A DNA stretch of 64,000 bases from contig JANRIH010000032.1 of assembly GCA_033765145.1 (NCBI GenBank), positions 248,001-312,000 on the forward strand, in the 5' to 3' direction. This DNA is from JAGVSR01 sp033765145. Lineage in GTDB: Bacteria; Pseudomonadota; Alphaproteobacteria; Rhizobiales; Hyphomicrobiaceae. The notes under the pieces are model-generated. The model saw only the letters and a list, made by a program, of their open reading frames with translations. It ran no database searches and was not told the DNA's origin. The translations under genes and the position numbers were made by a program. This document shows positions 43,722 through 53,107 of this stretch, piece after piece (the stretch's first letter is position 1; each line of letters starts with the position of its first letter).

Positions 43722-44813
43722 ATGTCCGCCCCATCGACCCCGACGTCCTCCCTCCTCGCGCCTCTCCGCCTCGGCGCCATCGAATTGAAGAACAGCATCG
43801 TCATGGCGCCGCTGACCCGCTCGCGCGCCAACCCGATGGCCGTGCCATCCGACCTCGCCGTCGAATACTACGGCCAGCGCGCCGGAGCCGGCCTCATCGT
43901 GACTGAGGCGACCCAGGTCTCTGACGAGGCCATGGGCTATGCGCGCACGCCGGGCGTCCACACCGCCGAGCAGGTGGCTGTCTGGTCGAAGGTTGCGAAG
44001 GCCGTCCACGATCGCGGCGGCAAGATCGTGATGCAGCTCTGGCACGTCGGCCGGATCGCGCACCCGCTCAATCGCGGCTTCACGGCCGATATCGTCGCGC
44101 CGAGCGCCATCGCGGCGCCGGGCCAGATGTGGACGGACCAGTCAGGAATGCAGCCCTTCCCTGTTCCGCGCGCGCTCGCGACCGATGAGATCGCGGGCAT
44201 CGCCGCCGACTTCGCGACGGCGGCGGAAAACGCGCTTGCGGCCGGGTTCGATGGCGTCGAGATCCACTCCGCCAACGGCTACCTCTTGCACCAGTTCCTC
44301 TCGACGAATGCCAACCAGCGCACCGACCGCTACGGCGGTTCGATCGAGAACCGCATCCGTATGCCGCTCGAAATCGTCGAAGCCGTGCTCGCCAAGGTCC
44401 CCGCGGATCGCGTCGGCATCCGCGTGAGCCCAGGCCACACGTTCAACGGTATTGAGGAAGCGGATCGCGACGCGCTCTACGCCGCCTATCTTGCGCGGCT
44501 GAACGAGTATGGTCTCGCATACCTGCATGTCATGCGACCGACGGCGAACGCCTACACGTCCGATCCCGTAACGATGGCGCGGAAGCATTGGACGGGTCGC
44601 CTCGTCGCGGCCGGCGGCTACACGCCCGAAACGGGCGCGGCACTCGTCGCATCGGGCGGCGCCGACGCCGTCGCCTTCGGCCAGAACTACATCGCCAATC
44701 CCGATCTCGCGAAGCGGATCGAGACCGGCGCACCGCTCAACTCCCCCGACCCTTCGACGTTTTATACGCCGGGCCCGGTCGGCTACATCGACTACCCCGT
44801 TCTCGCGGCGTGA
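43722..44813 (+). CDS. Old Yellow Enzyme family alkene reductase (NemA-like)
   Basis: 363 residues from the ATG at 43722 (AGGAG upstream). FMN TIM barrel: MAPLTRSRANP, QLWHVGR, the substrate-binding pair in HSANGYLLHQFLS, NQRTDRYGGSIENR and AVAFGQNYIANPDL. Reduces activated C=C bonds, nitro compounds or nitrate esters with NAD(P)H. The physiological substrate is usually electrophile detoxification. No adjacent regulator such as NemR. A terminator follows. Confidence 0.9.
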   Translation: MSAPSTPTSSLLAPLRLGAIELKNSIVMAPLTRSRANPMAVPSDLAVEYYGQRAGAGLIVTEATQVSDEAMGYARTPGVHTAEQVAVWSKVAKAVHDRGGKIVMQLWHVGRIAHPLNRGFTADIVAPSAIAAPGQMWTDQSGMQPFPVPRALATDEIAGIAADFATAAENALAAGFDGVEIHSANGYLLHQFLSTNANQRTDRYGGSIENRIRMPLEIVEAVLAKVPADRVGIRVSPGHTFNGIEEADRDALYAAYLARLNEYGLAYLHVMRPTANAYTSDPVTMARKHWTGRLVAAGGYTPETGAALVASGGADAVAFGQNYIANPDLAKRIETGAPLNSPDPSTFYTPGPVGYIDYPVLAA

Positions 44814-44847
44814 CGTCCTCCCCCCACGTCACTTGACCGCGAATGAC

Positions 44848-44883
44848 TGGGCCCCGCTCGATCCGAGCGGGGCCCATTTTTTT
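44848..44883 (+). terminator. Rho-independent terminator of the alkene reductase gene
   Basis: 13-bp perfect stem (44848-44860 with 44864-44876), 3-nt loop, then seven T. Confidence 0.9.
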
Positions 44884-44952
44884 GTGGCATCGACGCCGTG
44901 AGCTATTCCGACGCGCAGCGGGGCGTCTTCCGACGAGCGATGGCGCGCGCCG

Positions 44953-45168
44953 TCAGCGCGGCGTGAACTCGATCGCGATCTTGCCGCCGTCACCCTGCAC
45001 CACGCGCATCGCGATGCCGAGGCTCTTCGACAGATCCTGCAAAGTCGAAACGTGCGGCGTGAGATCGACGCCCGATGTGCGGTCCGAGATGACGAGCGTC
45101 ATCCCGAGTTCGCGAACCATCTCGTCGAGTGATTTCGAGAAGCGGTGAACGTAGAAAACGCCGCCCAT
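44953..45168 (-). CDS. Small hypothetical protein
   Basis: 71 residues, not recognised. AAGGAA lies 9 nt upstream. The sequence alternates hydrophobic strands and charged helices (RFSKSLDEMVRELGMTLVISD, and VVQGDGGKIAIEFTPR), so it looks like a real folded cytoplasmic protein. No signal or membrane segment. Neighbour of the BLUF gene on the same strand, 123 nt downstream of it. Confidence 0.55.
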   Translation of the reverse strand: MGGVFYVHRFSKSLDEMVRELGMTLVISDRTSGVDLTPHVSTLQDLSKSLGIAMRVVQGDGGKIAIEFTPR

Positions 45169-45291
45169 GCGCCGGGTTCCTTGCTCGCTGTAGCGGGATG
45201 ATCGGTCATCCCGCGGCTATGGCGATCCGTCTCTGGTTTGGGCCCCACGTCCCCCCAGGCTCGTCGCACGATTGGTTCTACGCGCCCCGGA

Positions 45292-45705
45292 TCACTTGAG
45301 CTCGGTCGCGATGTCCTGGAGCGCATCGAGCAGGCTGTGCGAGTTGATCGTTTCCGGATCGACTTTGCTCGTCGCGAAGTAGCGCAAGAAGATCTCCTGC
45401 GCGCGATTGTCCATGCCTTCATGCAGCCCCATCGACCAGCTCGGAAACATGCGCGTCGTCACGTCTTCGGCGCTTATCAGAACGATGTTGGTGTGTCGGT
45501 TGTCGGCGGCGATCCGATGGTAGCACGAACTCACCCGCGCGCGCCCGCCCTCGAGAGCCTGGAGGAAATAGAAGCCATTGAAGTGCAGAAAGCCTGTGAG
45601 ACCGTCGCGCGCATTGTTCTTGTGGCAGGTTGCCAGCATCTGGCGGAGGTCGAGTGCGGCAGCCGAGTTGCGTTCGCTGTAGTAGATGACGCGGAAGAGA
45701 TTCAT
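45292..45705 (-). CDS. BLUF-domain blue-light sensor, stand-alone
   Basis: 137 residues. BLUF fold with the flavin-binding key residues by position: Y8, N31, Q49 (FYFLQALEG), and W90/M92 (SWSMG). GLTGFLHFNG and VLISAEDVTTRMFPSW are family blocks. The short C-terminus (about 35 residues) has no effector domain, so signalling must use protein contacts, as in other short BLUF proteins. Binds FAD and responds to blue light; the output is unknown. Confidence 0.9.
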   Translation of the reverse strand: MNLFRVIYYSERNSAAALDLRQMLATCHKNNARDGLTGFLHFNGFYFLQALEGGRARVSSCYHRIAADNRHTNIVLISAEDVTTRMFPSWSMGLHEGMDNRAQEIFLRYFATSKVDPETINSHSLLDALQDIATELK

Positions 45706-45871
45706 GACCTGAGCCTATGCTGCATTTGCGTATGCGGGACGTCGCGGACGGGATCGATCGCATGGACGTCGCGGGGGCGGAAGTCGGAGTATAGAGACGC
45801 TACTGATCGTACAGGGATGCGAACGCCGTTGAACCGCCTCATTGGATGTCGGTTACCCGGACGGCTCGCGG

Positions 45872-46159
45872 TCACGCCTCGGCGCGTCGCGTCTTCCGAT
45901 ACATCCGGCTCCAGCGATCTCTGTCGCGACGCGCGTCCACGACTGCCGCCGTCTCGAGCGAGAGGCGCCGGCGCGACTTCGCGAGTTCTTCCCTGAGCAC
46001 GTTCGATCGCTTGCCGACCTGCCCGCGATAGAGCCATCGCGCGATGACAAAACCCGCGAGCGTCGAGAGGAGTACGAGCAAGCCGACTTCGATGAAGAGC
46101 CGGTAGGTTTGGAAGAGGCCGAGGACCGGCCCGAGATCAAGTCCGTCTGGCGCGTTCAT
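45872..46159 (-). CDS. Small membrane protein with coiled-coil tail, partner of the OmpA-family protein
   Basis: 95 residues from the ATG at 46159 (AAGGAG upstream). A 20-residue membrane helix (FIEVGLLVLLSTLAGFVIARW) is followed by a basic Arg/Glu coiled coil (VLREELAKSRRRLSLETAAV ...). Starts 11 nt after the OmpA-like gene on the same strand, so the two are probably co-translated. Function unknown; a stator- or Tol-like complex role is speculation. Confidence 0.6.
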   Translation of the reverse strand: MNAPDGLDLGPVLGLFQTYRLFIEVGLLVLLSTLAGFVIARWLYRGQVGKRSNVLREELAKSRRRLSLETAAVVDARRDRDRWSRMYRKTRRAEA

Positions 46160-46169
46160 GGATGCTCCT

Positions 46170-47240
46170 TCAGCGGATGCGGATTTCGACGCGGCGGCGA
46201 AGGCTGTCGTCACCGCCGTCGCCCAGGCCTTCGACGGCGAGCGGCTGGCGCGCGCCATAACCGACGAGTTCGTACTGAGACTGGAGCACGCCGCGCGAGG
46301 AGAGCATCTGGCTGACCGCTTCCGCCCGCCGCCAGCTGAGGCTGAAATTCATGTTCTCCTGCCCGACGGTGTCCGTATGGCCGCTGATCTCCACGCGGGC
46401 GTCGTCGCATGCGCTGATCATGTCGCCGAGGCGCGCGATCGCGGGCTCGAGAACTTTCGGTACGGTGGAACTGCCGAATTCGAACCAGACGAGGGTCTGC
46501 TGGGCGGCGATGCGGATTTCTGAAACGCACGTCGCAGTCGCGGCCGTCTTCGCGACGTCCTCGACGGTTCGTTCCGGGGAGCGCTCGGGGGGCAGGGCCG
46601 CGACGATCAGGTTGCTCGATTGGGCGGCCGGCGCCGGGGGTACGGCCACGGCCGCGGACGTCGGCCCGTCGGTGGCCGTCGTGGCCGGCGGCGCAACCGC
46701 CGGAGCGAGTTCGGCCAGCTGCGTTCCGGGATTGGCCGGAGCGGCTGCCGCCGTGGCATCGGCCGCGAAGGCAACGGGTGCGGCCGTCGCGTTGAACGTA
46801 CTCGGCGGGGGCGCACCCGTCATGCGCAGCATCGCCGGTTCGCCTGAAGGCGTCGCCATCCCGTCGAGTCGCGGACCCGCCGCCGCGCCATCGCCGGCGG
46901 ACGCGAGTACACCCGCGCCGGCTCCGCCTGCTGCGGGTCCGCTTTCGAGGTCGAGTTGAACTTTGGCCGGAATGGCCGGTTCCGAGAGATGCGCCACGAG
47001 GTCCCGGCCGAACGATGTCCCTTCCACTGTCACCCGGTCGAGGAGCGCGGTATCGAGCGTCATCTCACCAGCGGTCGCGAAATAGGTTGCCGAGATGCCC
47101 GCGATCGCGAAGGTCGAGACGGAGAGCAGTGCTACGGCTGATCGGGAAGTTTTCCTGTCGAACGAGGAAATTCTTCGCTCGATGTGAGGCGGAATCCCCC
47201 GACTGCCCGACGAACGGAGGGGCAAGGACGTCTCTGCCAT
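46170..47240 (-). CDS. OmpA-family peptidoglycan-binding protein with N-terminal membrane anchor
   Basis: 356 residues from the ATG at 47240 (GGAG upstream). A cytoplasmic basic N-terminus, one membrane helix (AVALLSVSTFAIAGISATYF), then a 150-residue Ala/Pro-rich linker and a C-terminal OmpA domain: LVWFEFGSSTVP, VEISGHTDTVGQENMNFSLS with WRRAEAV. The conserved Asp and Arg for diaminopimelate binding are present. The topology (helix, long linker, OmpA) resembles MotB/TolR-like stators and inner-membrane OmpA proteins. A two-Cys pair, if any, is not obvious. It leads a two-gene unit. Confidence 0.83.
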   Translation of the reverse strand: MAETSLPLRSSGSRGIPPHIERRISSFDRKTSRSAVALLSVSTFAIAGISATYFATAGEMTLDTALLDRVTVEGTSFGRDLVAHLSEPAIPAKVQLDLESGPAAGGAGAGVLASAGDGAAAGPRLDGMATPSGEPAMLRMTGAPPPSTFNATAAPVAFAADATAAAAPANPGTQLAELAPAVAPPATTATDGPTSAAVAVPPAPAAQSSNLIVAALPPERSPERTVEDVAKTAATATCVSEIRIAAQQTLVWFEFGSSTVPKVLEPAIARLGDMISACDDARVEISGHTDTVGQENMNFSLSWRRAEAVSQMLSSRGVLQSQYELVGYGARQPLAVEGLGDGGDDSLRRRVEIRIR

Positions 47241-47497
47241 GAAACGTACTCCAACGCGTACAAGCCAACGGAACGTTTCTATCGGAATTACCGATGACCG
47301 AAAGTACGGCTGGCCGCAATATTGGATTACTGAAGTATTCACGTTAACTGAACGGGCGGGAAATCGTGCAACGGTCTGGGTCGATTTGGGACACTTGAGT
47401 GCGCTCCGGCGCGCATTGCCGCGTCAAATTCGGCATGAAATAGCTGCACAATTATTCGGTTTTGGGGCCAGACTTCGGGTCCAAGGGGACAGCGTCC

Positions 47498-48316
47498 ATG
47501 CGTGAGCCCACTGATCGCAAAACGTCGGGTATTGTACGAAAGTCCAACACCGGTCTCCGCCTGGTCGAGATCTCGACACTTGCGGAAATCGCGCGCAATG
47601 CCTGCGCGGCGCGGGGAACAGAACTCGTCGTCATCTGCCGGCGTGTCCTGGCCGATGCCGTGAGCCTCAACGCCGCCCTCGATGGCGCGCGCCACGTCGA
47701 GGTCCTGATCTCGCGTGGACTGGAACGCGACGGCGCGGTGCTCCAGACGCGTGCGTCCGACGCCGAAATATGGATCGACGGCAGCATGGTCGGTGTCGAG
47801 ATCGAGACGGCATCGGCGACGATGGCGCGCCGCTTGCGGTTGCTCGCCGGATACGATCTTGAAGCAGCCGTTTGGCAGCCCGCCGTCGAGGGAACGATCC
47901 GCGATCGCCTGGCGTCGTGGGGTGCGGCGCGTCCGGGTCGCGTTTCGATCGTCGCGCTGCCCGAAGACGTCGCTGTGCTGGAAGGTTTGTGGCCCGGTCT
48001 GCCGATCGAGGGGCGCGAAGCTTCGCGCCCGAAAAAATCGAAAGCATCGGCCGCGAAACCCGCGTTGCCGGACCGCCCCCTCCCGGTCGATCCCGATATT
48101 TCGACCGTCGCGCGCCACGCGGAATTTCTCGCGACCACCGACTTCGAAGCTGTTCGAGAAATGCACCGCGATATCGCGCAGCCGGCCTATGCGTCGATCT
48201 TCGAGATATGGCTTGGAAACTTGGAGACGCTGGCAAGGACGGACCCCACCAACAGACATGCCGCGGCCGCCGCGAACGTCATGTCGGCGTTGGCCCCCTC
48301 GACAGAGGGCCGATGA
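47498..48316 (+). CDS. Hypothetical protein
   Basis: 272 residues from the ATG at 47498 (AAGGGGA upstream; a frame to 47462 lacks a better site). No family recognised. Cytoplasmic-looking: an alpha/beta part (TELVVICRRVLADAVSLNAALDG ... HVEVLISRGLE), then a Lys/Ala-rich linker near residue 185, and a helical C-terminus with FLATTDFEAVREMHRDIAQP. Divergent from the OmpA-like gene across 257 bp and convergent with bamE. Confidence 0.65.
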   Translation: MREPTDRKTSGIVRKSNTGLRLVEISTLAEIARNACAARGTELVVICRRVLADAVSLNAALDGARHVEVLISRGLERDGAVLQTRASDAEIWIDGSMVGVEIETASATMARRLRLLAGYDLEAAVWQPAVEGTIRDRLASWGAARPGRVSIVALPEDVAVLEGLWPGLPIEGREASRPKKSKASAAKPALPDRPLPVDPDISTVARHAEFLATTDFEAVREMHRDIAQPAYASIFEIWLGNLETLARTDPTNRHAAAAANVMSALAPSTEGR

Positions 48317-48367
48317 TCATCACGTCGGGCGCATCGTCGCTCGTCGGGATGCACGCGCCGCACGCAG

Positions 48368-48868
48368 CTATTCCCCGAAGATCTGCCGTTGGCCCAGATT
48401 GCGGAAGAGAGACTTGAGAATGCTGTCCTCGTTTCCGCCGGGAGCTGGCGTCGAGGACGAGATGAAGTCGAAGATCTTGCCATCCTTGAGGCCGTAATTG
48501 GCGACGCGGTCCACGAGGCCCGTCTCGCTGAAATAGACCGCCAGAACTTTGCGGTCCTTTTCCTGCGGCTTGAAGAAGGCCGTCTGCGACATCGTGCTCT
48601 GAATGTAATAGTAGACTTGGCCCGACCCCGTGGTCGTCGTCGTCGTCGGAGAGCCGAGCACGAACTTCACCTGTTCTTGGGCCATCCCCGGCTGGACCTG
48701 CTGAATGTCCGTCTCGCGGAAGAGCTGCCCGTGCGTCGTGATCTGTTCGGCGCAGCCAGCGAGCGCCATCGTCATCGCCAACACTAGCACGGCGCGTGAC
48801 GCATGCCATCTCGGGACGGCGCGTATCGACGCTCGGCAGCGTTGCAGTTCGGCGGACTCAGCGGTCAT
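48368..48868 (-). CDS. bamE: Outer membrane assembly lipoprotein BamE (SmpA/OmlA)
   Basis: 166 residues. Lipobox LAGC with the lipidated C39. The BamE core, GQLFRETDIQQVQPGMAQEQV and VLGSPTTTTTTG, ends in YYIQSTMSQTAFF. Accessory lipoprotein of the BAM complex that inserts beta-barrels into the outer membrane. The N-terminus before the signal segment is long; an internal start is possible. Next to the CBP3 chaperone gene on the opposite strand, a common alphaproteobacterial arrangement. Confidence 0.9.
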   Translation of the reverse strand: MTAESAELQRCRASIRAVPRWHASRAVLVLAMTMALAGCAEQITTHGQLFRETDIQQVQPGMAQEQVKFVLGSPTTTTTTGSGQVYYYIQSTMSQTAFFKPQEKDRKVLAVYFSETGLVDRVANYGLKDGKIFDFISSSTPAPGGNEDSILKSLFRNLGQRQIFGE

Positions 48869-49004
48869 TGTGTTGGGTCTCGACTCGGGAGATTTCGCTC
48901 TGCCCCGCCGCGCATTACTCCGAGGCTAGCCGGGTTGGCAATCGACGTCGTGTAGGATCTCCACCAAACTGAGCCGGGTTAACGGTCGAGAGGGACAACG
49001 CCCC

Positions 49005-49538
49005 ATGCTGTCTTGGATGAAGTCGCGCCGGGTTGCGATCGCATCTGCAAAGCACCTTTATGGCGCCGTCGTGGCCGCGGCACGGCGGCCCGAATTGTTC
49101 CGTGCCGTGAACGCCGCCGACACCCCGCTCGGCCGCTTCGAAGTGCTTGCTCTGCATATGGTTCTGGTCCTCGAACGCCTCGAGGCCGACGGCGCGGCGA
49201 CCGAGGCGGCCAGGCGTCGACTGGTCGAGGCGTTCGTCGAAGACATGGATGATTCGATGCGCGAGATGGGGATCGGCGATCTCGCCGTCCCGAAGAAGGT
49301 CAAGAAGGCTGCCGGCGCGCTCTACGACCGTGTCGCGACGCTGCGGCCACTGCTCGCGACCGGCGCCGAGCCGGAGTTGGCGGAAGCGCTTGCGCGTGAC
49401 GTTCCCGCGGCGCCAGGCGCGACCATCGACGCGGGTCGCTTCGCGCGCTATGTCCTCTCCGCTGATCGCGCTCTCGCCGGCCAGCCAACGGAGAGCATCC
49501 TCGGCGGCCAATTGCCCTTCGCGCGCGTCGCCGTTTGA
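49005..49538 (+). CDS. Ubiquinol-cytochrome c chaperone (CBP3 family)
   Basis: 177 residues. The CBP3-type core LGRFEVLALHMVLVLERLE, then VEAFVEDMDDSMREMGIGDLAVPKKVK, is well conserved. In mitochondria and alphaproteobacteria this family assists assembly of cytochrome b of the bc1 complex. Followed 55 nt later by the DUF177 gene. Confidence 0.9.
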   Translation: MLSWMKSRRVAIASAKHLYGAVVAAARRPELFRAVNAADTPLGRFEVLALHMVLVLERLEADGAATEAARRRLVEAFVEDMDDSMREMGIGDLAVPKKVKKAAGALYDRVATLRPLLATGAEPELAEALARDVPAAPGATIDAGRFARYVLSADRALAGQPTESILGGQLPFARVAV

Positions 49539-49593
49539 TGGCCGACGCAATCCCAGCTACCCAACCCTGCACGGCAAAGGCCCGGAGATTGCC

Positions 49594-50133
49594 ATGACGT
49601 CGCCCCTCGATTGGAGCCACGAGATCGCTGAAATCTCCGACGCCGGATTGCGCGTGGTGCGGACGGCGACGCCGGCGGAACGTGCGGCACTTGCCGCGGC
49701 GCTAGCGCTGCCGTCGATCGAGGCGCTCGAGGTCACTTACCGGATCGAGCCCGATCGGCATCATCTCTACCGCATGACGGGTCGGCTCCGTGCTGATCTC
49801 ACCCAGACCTGTGTCGTCAGCCTCGAGCCCGTCGCGGCCGTCGTCGAGGAAGAGATCGACGTCGTCTTCGTCGACCAGCGTTCCGACACGGACGATGAAG
49901 CCTCGGACGCGGAAGAGGCCGACCGCGAAATCCTGTCCGGTCCCGACGAGGAACTCATCGAGAATGGCCGGTTCCATGTAGGGCAGATCGTCTACGAGGT
50001 CCTGTCGGCGGGTCTCGACCCCTATCCCCGCAAGGCCGGCGCGGAATTCGACTGGACGGACGCGAAGGCCGCCGCGGAGAGCGCCGCCAGCAATCCGTTC
50101 GCCGTCCTGAAATCCCTGAAACGCGGGGATTAA
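49594..50133 (+). CDS. DUF177 (YceD-like) protein
   Basis: 179 residues from the ATG at 49594 (GGAG upstream). Signatures: CVVSLEPVAAVVEEEIDVVF and the acidic loop DEELIENGRFHVGQIVYEVLSAGLDPYPR. DUF177 members are implicated in 23S rRNA accumulation or ribosome assembly in plants and bacteria. rpmF, often next in other bacteria, is absent here. Confidence 0.9.
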   Translation: MTSPLDWSHEIAEISDAGLRVVRTATPAERAALAAALALPSIEALEVTYRIEPDRHHLYRMTGRLRADLTQTCVVSLEPVAAVVEEEIDVVFVDQRSDTDDEASDAEEADREILSGPDEELIENGRFHVGQIVYEVLSAGLDPYPRKAGAEFDWTDAKAAAESAASNPFAVLKSLKRGD

Positions 50134-50337
50134 ACGCGTCTCACGCCGAAAGTGCCGATCGGAAATTCCGAATGCGATGCGGTCTCTGCGCCACACCGGC
50201 CCAGGGGAGAGTGCCCCTCGCGACGAAAATCCCATTGTGCGGCGCATTGAGAACGATATGTTCCGCGCGGAGCGCCCCCGGATGACGTTTCCGGTGGACC
50301 GCGAAGCCCGGCAGCAATCGCGAACGACATCTGAGAC

Positions 50338-51381
50338 ATGGTTGAACCGAGAACTTTGGCGCTCGACGCCATGGGTGGCGACCATGGACCATCCGTCGTC
50401 ATCCCCGGCGCCGCGATATCGCTCGTGCGCCACCCCGAACTGTCGTTCATCTTCTTCGGCAACGGCGCGAAGATCGAAGCCGAACTCGCAGCCCACCCCG
50501 CATTGAAAGCCCGCGCGCGCGTAGTCCACACCGATCTCGCCGTATCCATGCACGACAAGCCGAGCCAGGCCATCCGCCGCGCGAAGGGTTCGAGCATGTG
50601 GATGGCTTTGGAAGCGGTCGAAAAGGGCGATGCCCATGCCGCGATCTCGGCCGGCAATACCGGCGCGCTGATGGCCCTCTCCCGCCTCATCCTGAGGCCC
50701 ATGCCGGGCATCGAGCGTCCTGCGATCGCGGCACTCTGGCCGACGGTCAGGTCCGAATGCATCGTGCTCGACGTCGGCGCCAATATCGGAGCGACCGCCC
50801 GGCAGTTGTCTGATTTCGCGCTGATGGGCGCGGCCATGGCGCGCGCGCTGTTCCACGTCGAGCGACCGAGCGTTGGCCTCCTCAACGTCGGCGTCGAGGA
50901 GATCAAGGGCGGCGAAGAAGTCAAGGAAGCCCACCAGATCTTGAAATCGTCGGCCCTGCCCCTCGACTATCGCGGATACATCGAAGGCGACGAGATCGGC
51001 CAAGGCAAGGTAGATGTCGTCGTGGTCGAAGGCTTTGCCGGCAATATCGCGCTGAAGACGGCCGAAGGAACCGCCAAGCAGATCGGCCAGTATTTGAAGG
51101 ACGCGATGACGCGTACGCTTATCTCCCGTGTCGGTGCCTACCTGGCGAAGGGCGGCTTCAAGGTGCTGAAACACAAGATGGACCCGCGCCGCGTCAACGG
51201 TGGAACCTTTCTAGGCCTCAACGGGATAGCGGTGAAAAGCCACGGCGGCGCGGACGCCCTCGGCTTTGCGAGCGCCGTCGATCTCGGCTACGAGATGGCC
51301 GAGAGCGGACTTCTCGTGCGTCTCGGGAGTGACCTGGACGCCTTCCATCACACGTTGACCAGGGCCGCGTCGGGCTCATAA
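50338..51381 (+). CDS. plsX: Phosphate acyltransferase PlsX
   Basis: 347 residues. Begins RTLALDAMGGDHGPSVVIPGA, the PlsX signature, with SAGNTGALMALS and the VEGFAGNIALKTAEGTA block. Converts acyl-ACP to acyl-phosphate for PlsY, the entry to phospholipid synthesis. 204 bp separate it from the DUF177 gene and 94 bp from fabH. Confidence 0.96.
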   Translation: MVEPRTLALDAMGGDHGPSVVIPGAAISLVRHPELSFIFFGNGAKIEAELAAHPALKARARVVHTDLAVSMHDKPSQAIRRAKGSSMWMALEAVEKGDAHAAISAGNTGALMALSRLILRPMPGIERPAIAALWPTVRSECIVLDVGANIGATARQLSDFALMGAAMARALFHVERPSVGLLNVGVEEIKGGEEVKEAHQILKSSALPLDYRGYIEGDEIGQGKVDVVVVEGFAGNIALKTAEGTAKQIGQYLKDAMTRTLISRVGAYLAKGGFKVLKHKMDPRRVNGGTFLGLNGIAVKSHGGADALGFASAVDLGYEMAESGLLVRLGSDLDAFHHTLTRAASGS

Positions 51382-51475
51382 GAGCTTCGCGCCTGAAATC
51401 GCGTCATCTGCGCCCGCGTCCGCGACGAGCGACTAGCCTCGTCGGGTCGCCGAGGCGGAACTTGAGAGGCCTATC

Positions 51476-52453
51476 GTGGCAGTTATTCGCTCGGTCGTTC
51501 GCGGCGTCGGTGCTCATCTGCCGAAGCGCGTCATGACGAACGACGACATGTCGAAGATCGTCGACACGACCGACGAATGGATCATCGAGCGTGCCGGTAT
51601 CCGCCAGCGCCACATCGCGGGCGACGACGAACTGACTTCCGACCTCGGCATTGCGGCTGCGCGTCAGGCCCTCGTCCGCGCCGGCATCGACCCCATCGAC
51701 GTCGACCTCGTGATCTGCGCGACGGCGACGCCCGATCGCACGTTCCCCGCGACCGCCGTCCGCATCCAGCATGGTCTCGGCGTCACGAAAGGCGCCGCGT
51801 TCGATGTCCAGGCGGTCTGCTCGGGCTTCGTCTATGCGATGACGATCGCCGACAACTTCCTGCGCACGGGCCAGTTCAATCGGGCCGTCGTCATCGGCGC
51901 GGAAACATTCTCGCGTATCCTCGACTGGACCGACCGTTCGACGTGCGTGCTGTTCGGCGACGGCGCCGGCGCCGTCGTTCTCGAGGCCCAACCCGGCCAC
52001 GGCACGCGCGAAGAACGCGGCATTCTCTCGACCCGCATCCGGTCCGACGGACGCTACGAGGATCTGCTCTATGTCGACGGCGGACCCGGCTCCACGAAGA
52101 CGGTCGGACACTTGCGCATGAACGGGCGCGAGGTTTTCCGGCACGCCATCCAGAAGATCTCGGGCGTCATCGAGGAGACGCTGGTCGCCGCCGGCTACGC
52201 CGCCGACGAAATCGATCTTTTCGTTCCCCATCAAGCCAACGCGCGCATTCTCGACGGGATCGCAAAGAAGCTCGGAGTCGCGCCTGAAAAGATCATGATG
52301 ACCCTCTCCCGCCACGGCAACACGTCCGCGGCATCGATCCCGCTCGCCTTGAACGCGGCCGTCGAGGAACACCGCGTCAAGGAGGGCAGCCTCGTGCTCA
52401 TGGAAGCCATGGGCGGCGGATTTACCTGGGGCGCCGTACTGGTCCGTTGGTAA
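51476..52453 (+). CDS. fabH: Beta-ketoacyl-ACP synthase III
   Basis: 325 residues with a GTG start. Catalytic triad visible: C115 (VQAVCSGF), His in VPHQANARI and Asn in HGNTSAAS. Condenses acetyl-CoA with malonyl-ACP to start fatty acid synthesis. Downstream of plsX as usual. Confidence 0.96.
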   Translation: MAVIRSVVRGVGAHLPKRVMTNDDMSKIVDTTDEWIIERAGIRQRHIAGDDELTSDLGIAAARQALVRAGIDPIDVDLVICATATPDRTFPATAVRIQHGLGVTKGAAFDVQAVCSGFVYAMTIADNFLRTGQFNRAVVIGAETFSRILDWTDRSTCVLFGDGAGAVVLEAQPGHGTREERGILSTRIRSDGRYEDLLYVDGGPGSTKTVGHLRMNGREVFRHAIQKISGVIEETLVAAGYAADEIDLFVPHQANARILDGIAKKLGVAPEKIMMTLSRHGNTSAASIPLALNAAVEEHRVKEGSLVLMEAMGGGFTWGAVLVRW

Positions 52454-52616
52454 CCTAACTTGGCGAAATTGCTGCGCTGCACCGCAGGCGTTGGCATTAA
52501 GTGTGTGTTTTCAGCGGGTTGGGCCAGCGCACTCGTTGACCTTGGGCGGCACTCCAGCTAGCATTTGTCCCGATACGCAAAAATGACAAGAACCGCTGCG
52601 CCGCGGAGGATATGCC

Positions 52617-52934
52617 ATGACGGGGAAAACGCTGACACGGGCGGATCTGGCGGAAGCCGTCGTCCGTAAGGTGGGATTGCCAAGAAACGAGAGCCAGGAA
52701 CTTGTGGAACTCGTTCTGAGCGAAATTTCGGAAAGCCTCGCGCGCGGCGAGGGCGTCAAGCTGTCCTCGTTCGGATCGTTCGGCATCCGTCAGAAGGGCC
52801 AGCGCGTGGGCCGCAATCCGAAGACCGGTGAAGAAGTTCCGATCACGCCGCGGCGCGTTCTCATCTTCCGTCCGAGCAACATCATGAAAGACCGCATCAA
52901 TGCGGGCCGTCAGCGCCGCAAGGCTGCGGAATAG
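52617..52934 (+). CDS. ihfA: Integration host factor subunit alpha
   Basis: 105 residues, GGAGG before the ATG. HU/IHF fold: LTRADLAEAVVRKVGL, VKLSSFGSFGIRQKGQR, then GRNPKTGEEVPITPRRVLIFRPS with the DNA-intercalating Pro arm. Heterodimerises with IhfB to bend DNA. Confidence 0.95.
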   Translation: MTGKTLTRADLAEAVVRKVGLPRNESQELVELVLSEISESLARGEGVKLSSFGSFGIRQKGQRVGRNPKTGEEVPITPRRVLIFRPSNIMKDRINAGRQRRKAAE

Positions 52935-53107
52935 GCGCGGGGTCGTCGCGGCACATCATCGCTCAAGCGCAGTTTTTTCACTGAAAAACTAAGTGATTTC
53001 GCGCCTTTTTCGAGCGACGGTCTCGCGCGCGCCAACTATGATGATCATCCCCGCGCATGCGATCGAGCGATGACGCGGGTGATCGCAACTGACGCGAGGG
53101 CCTGCTC

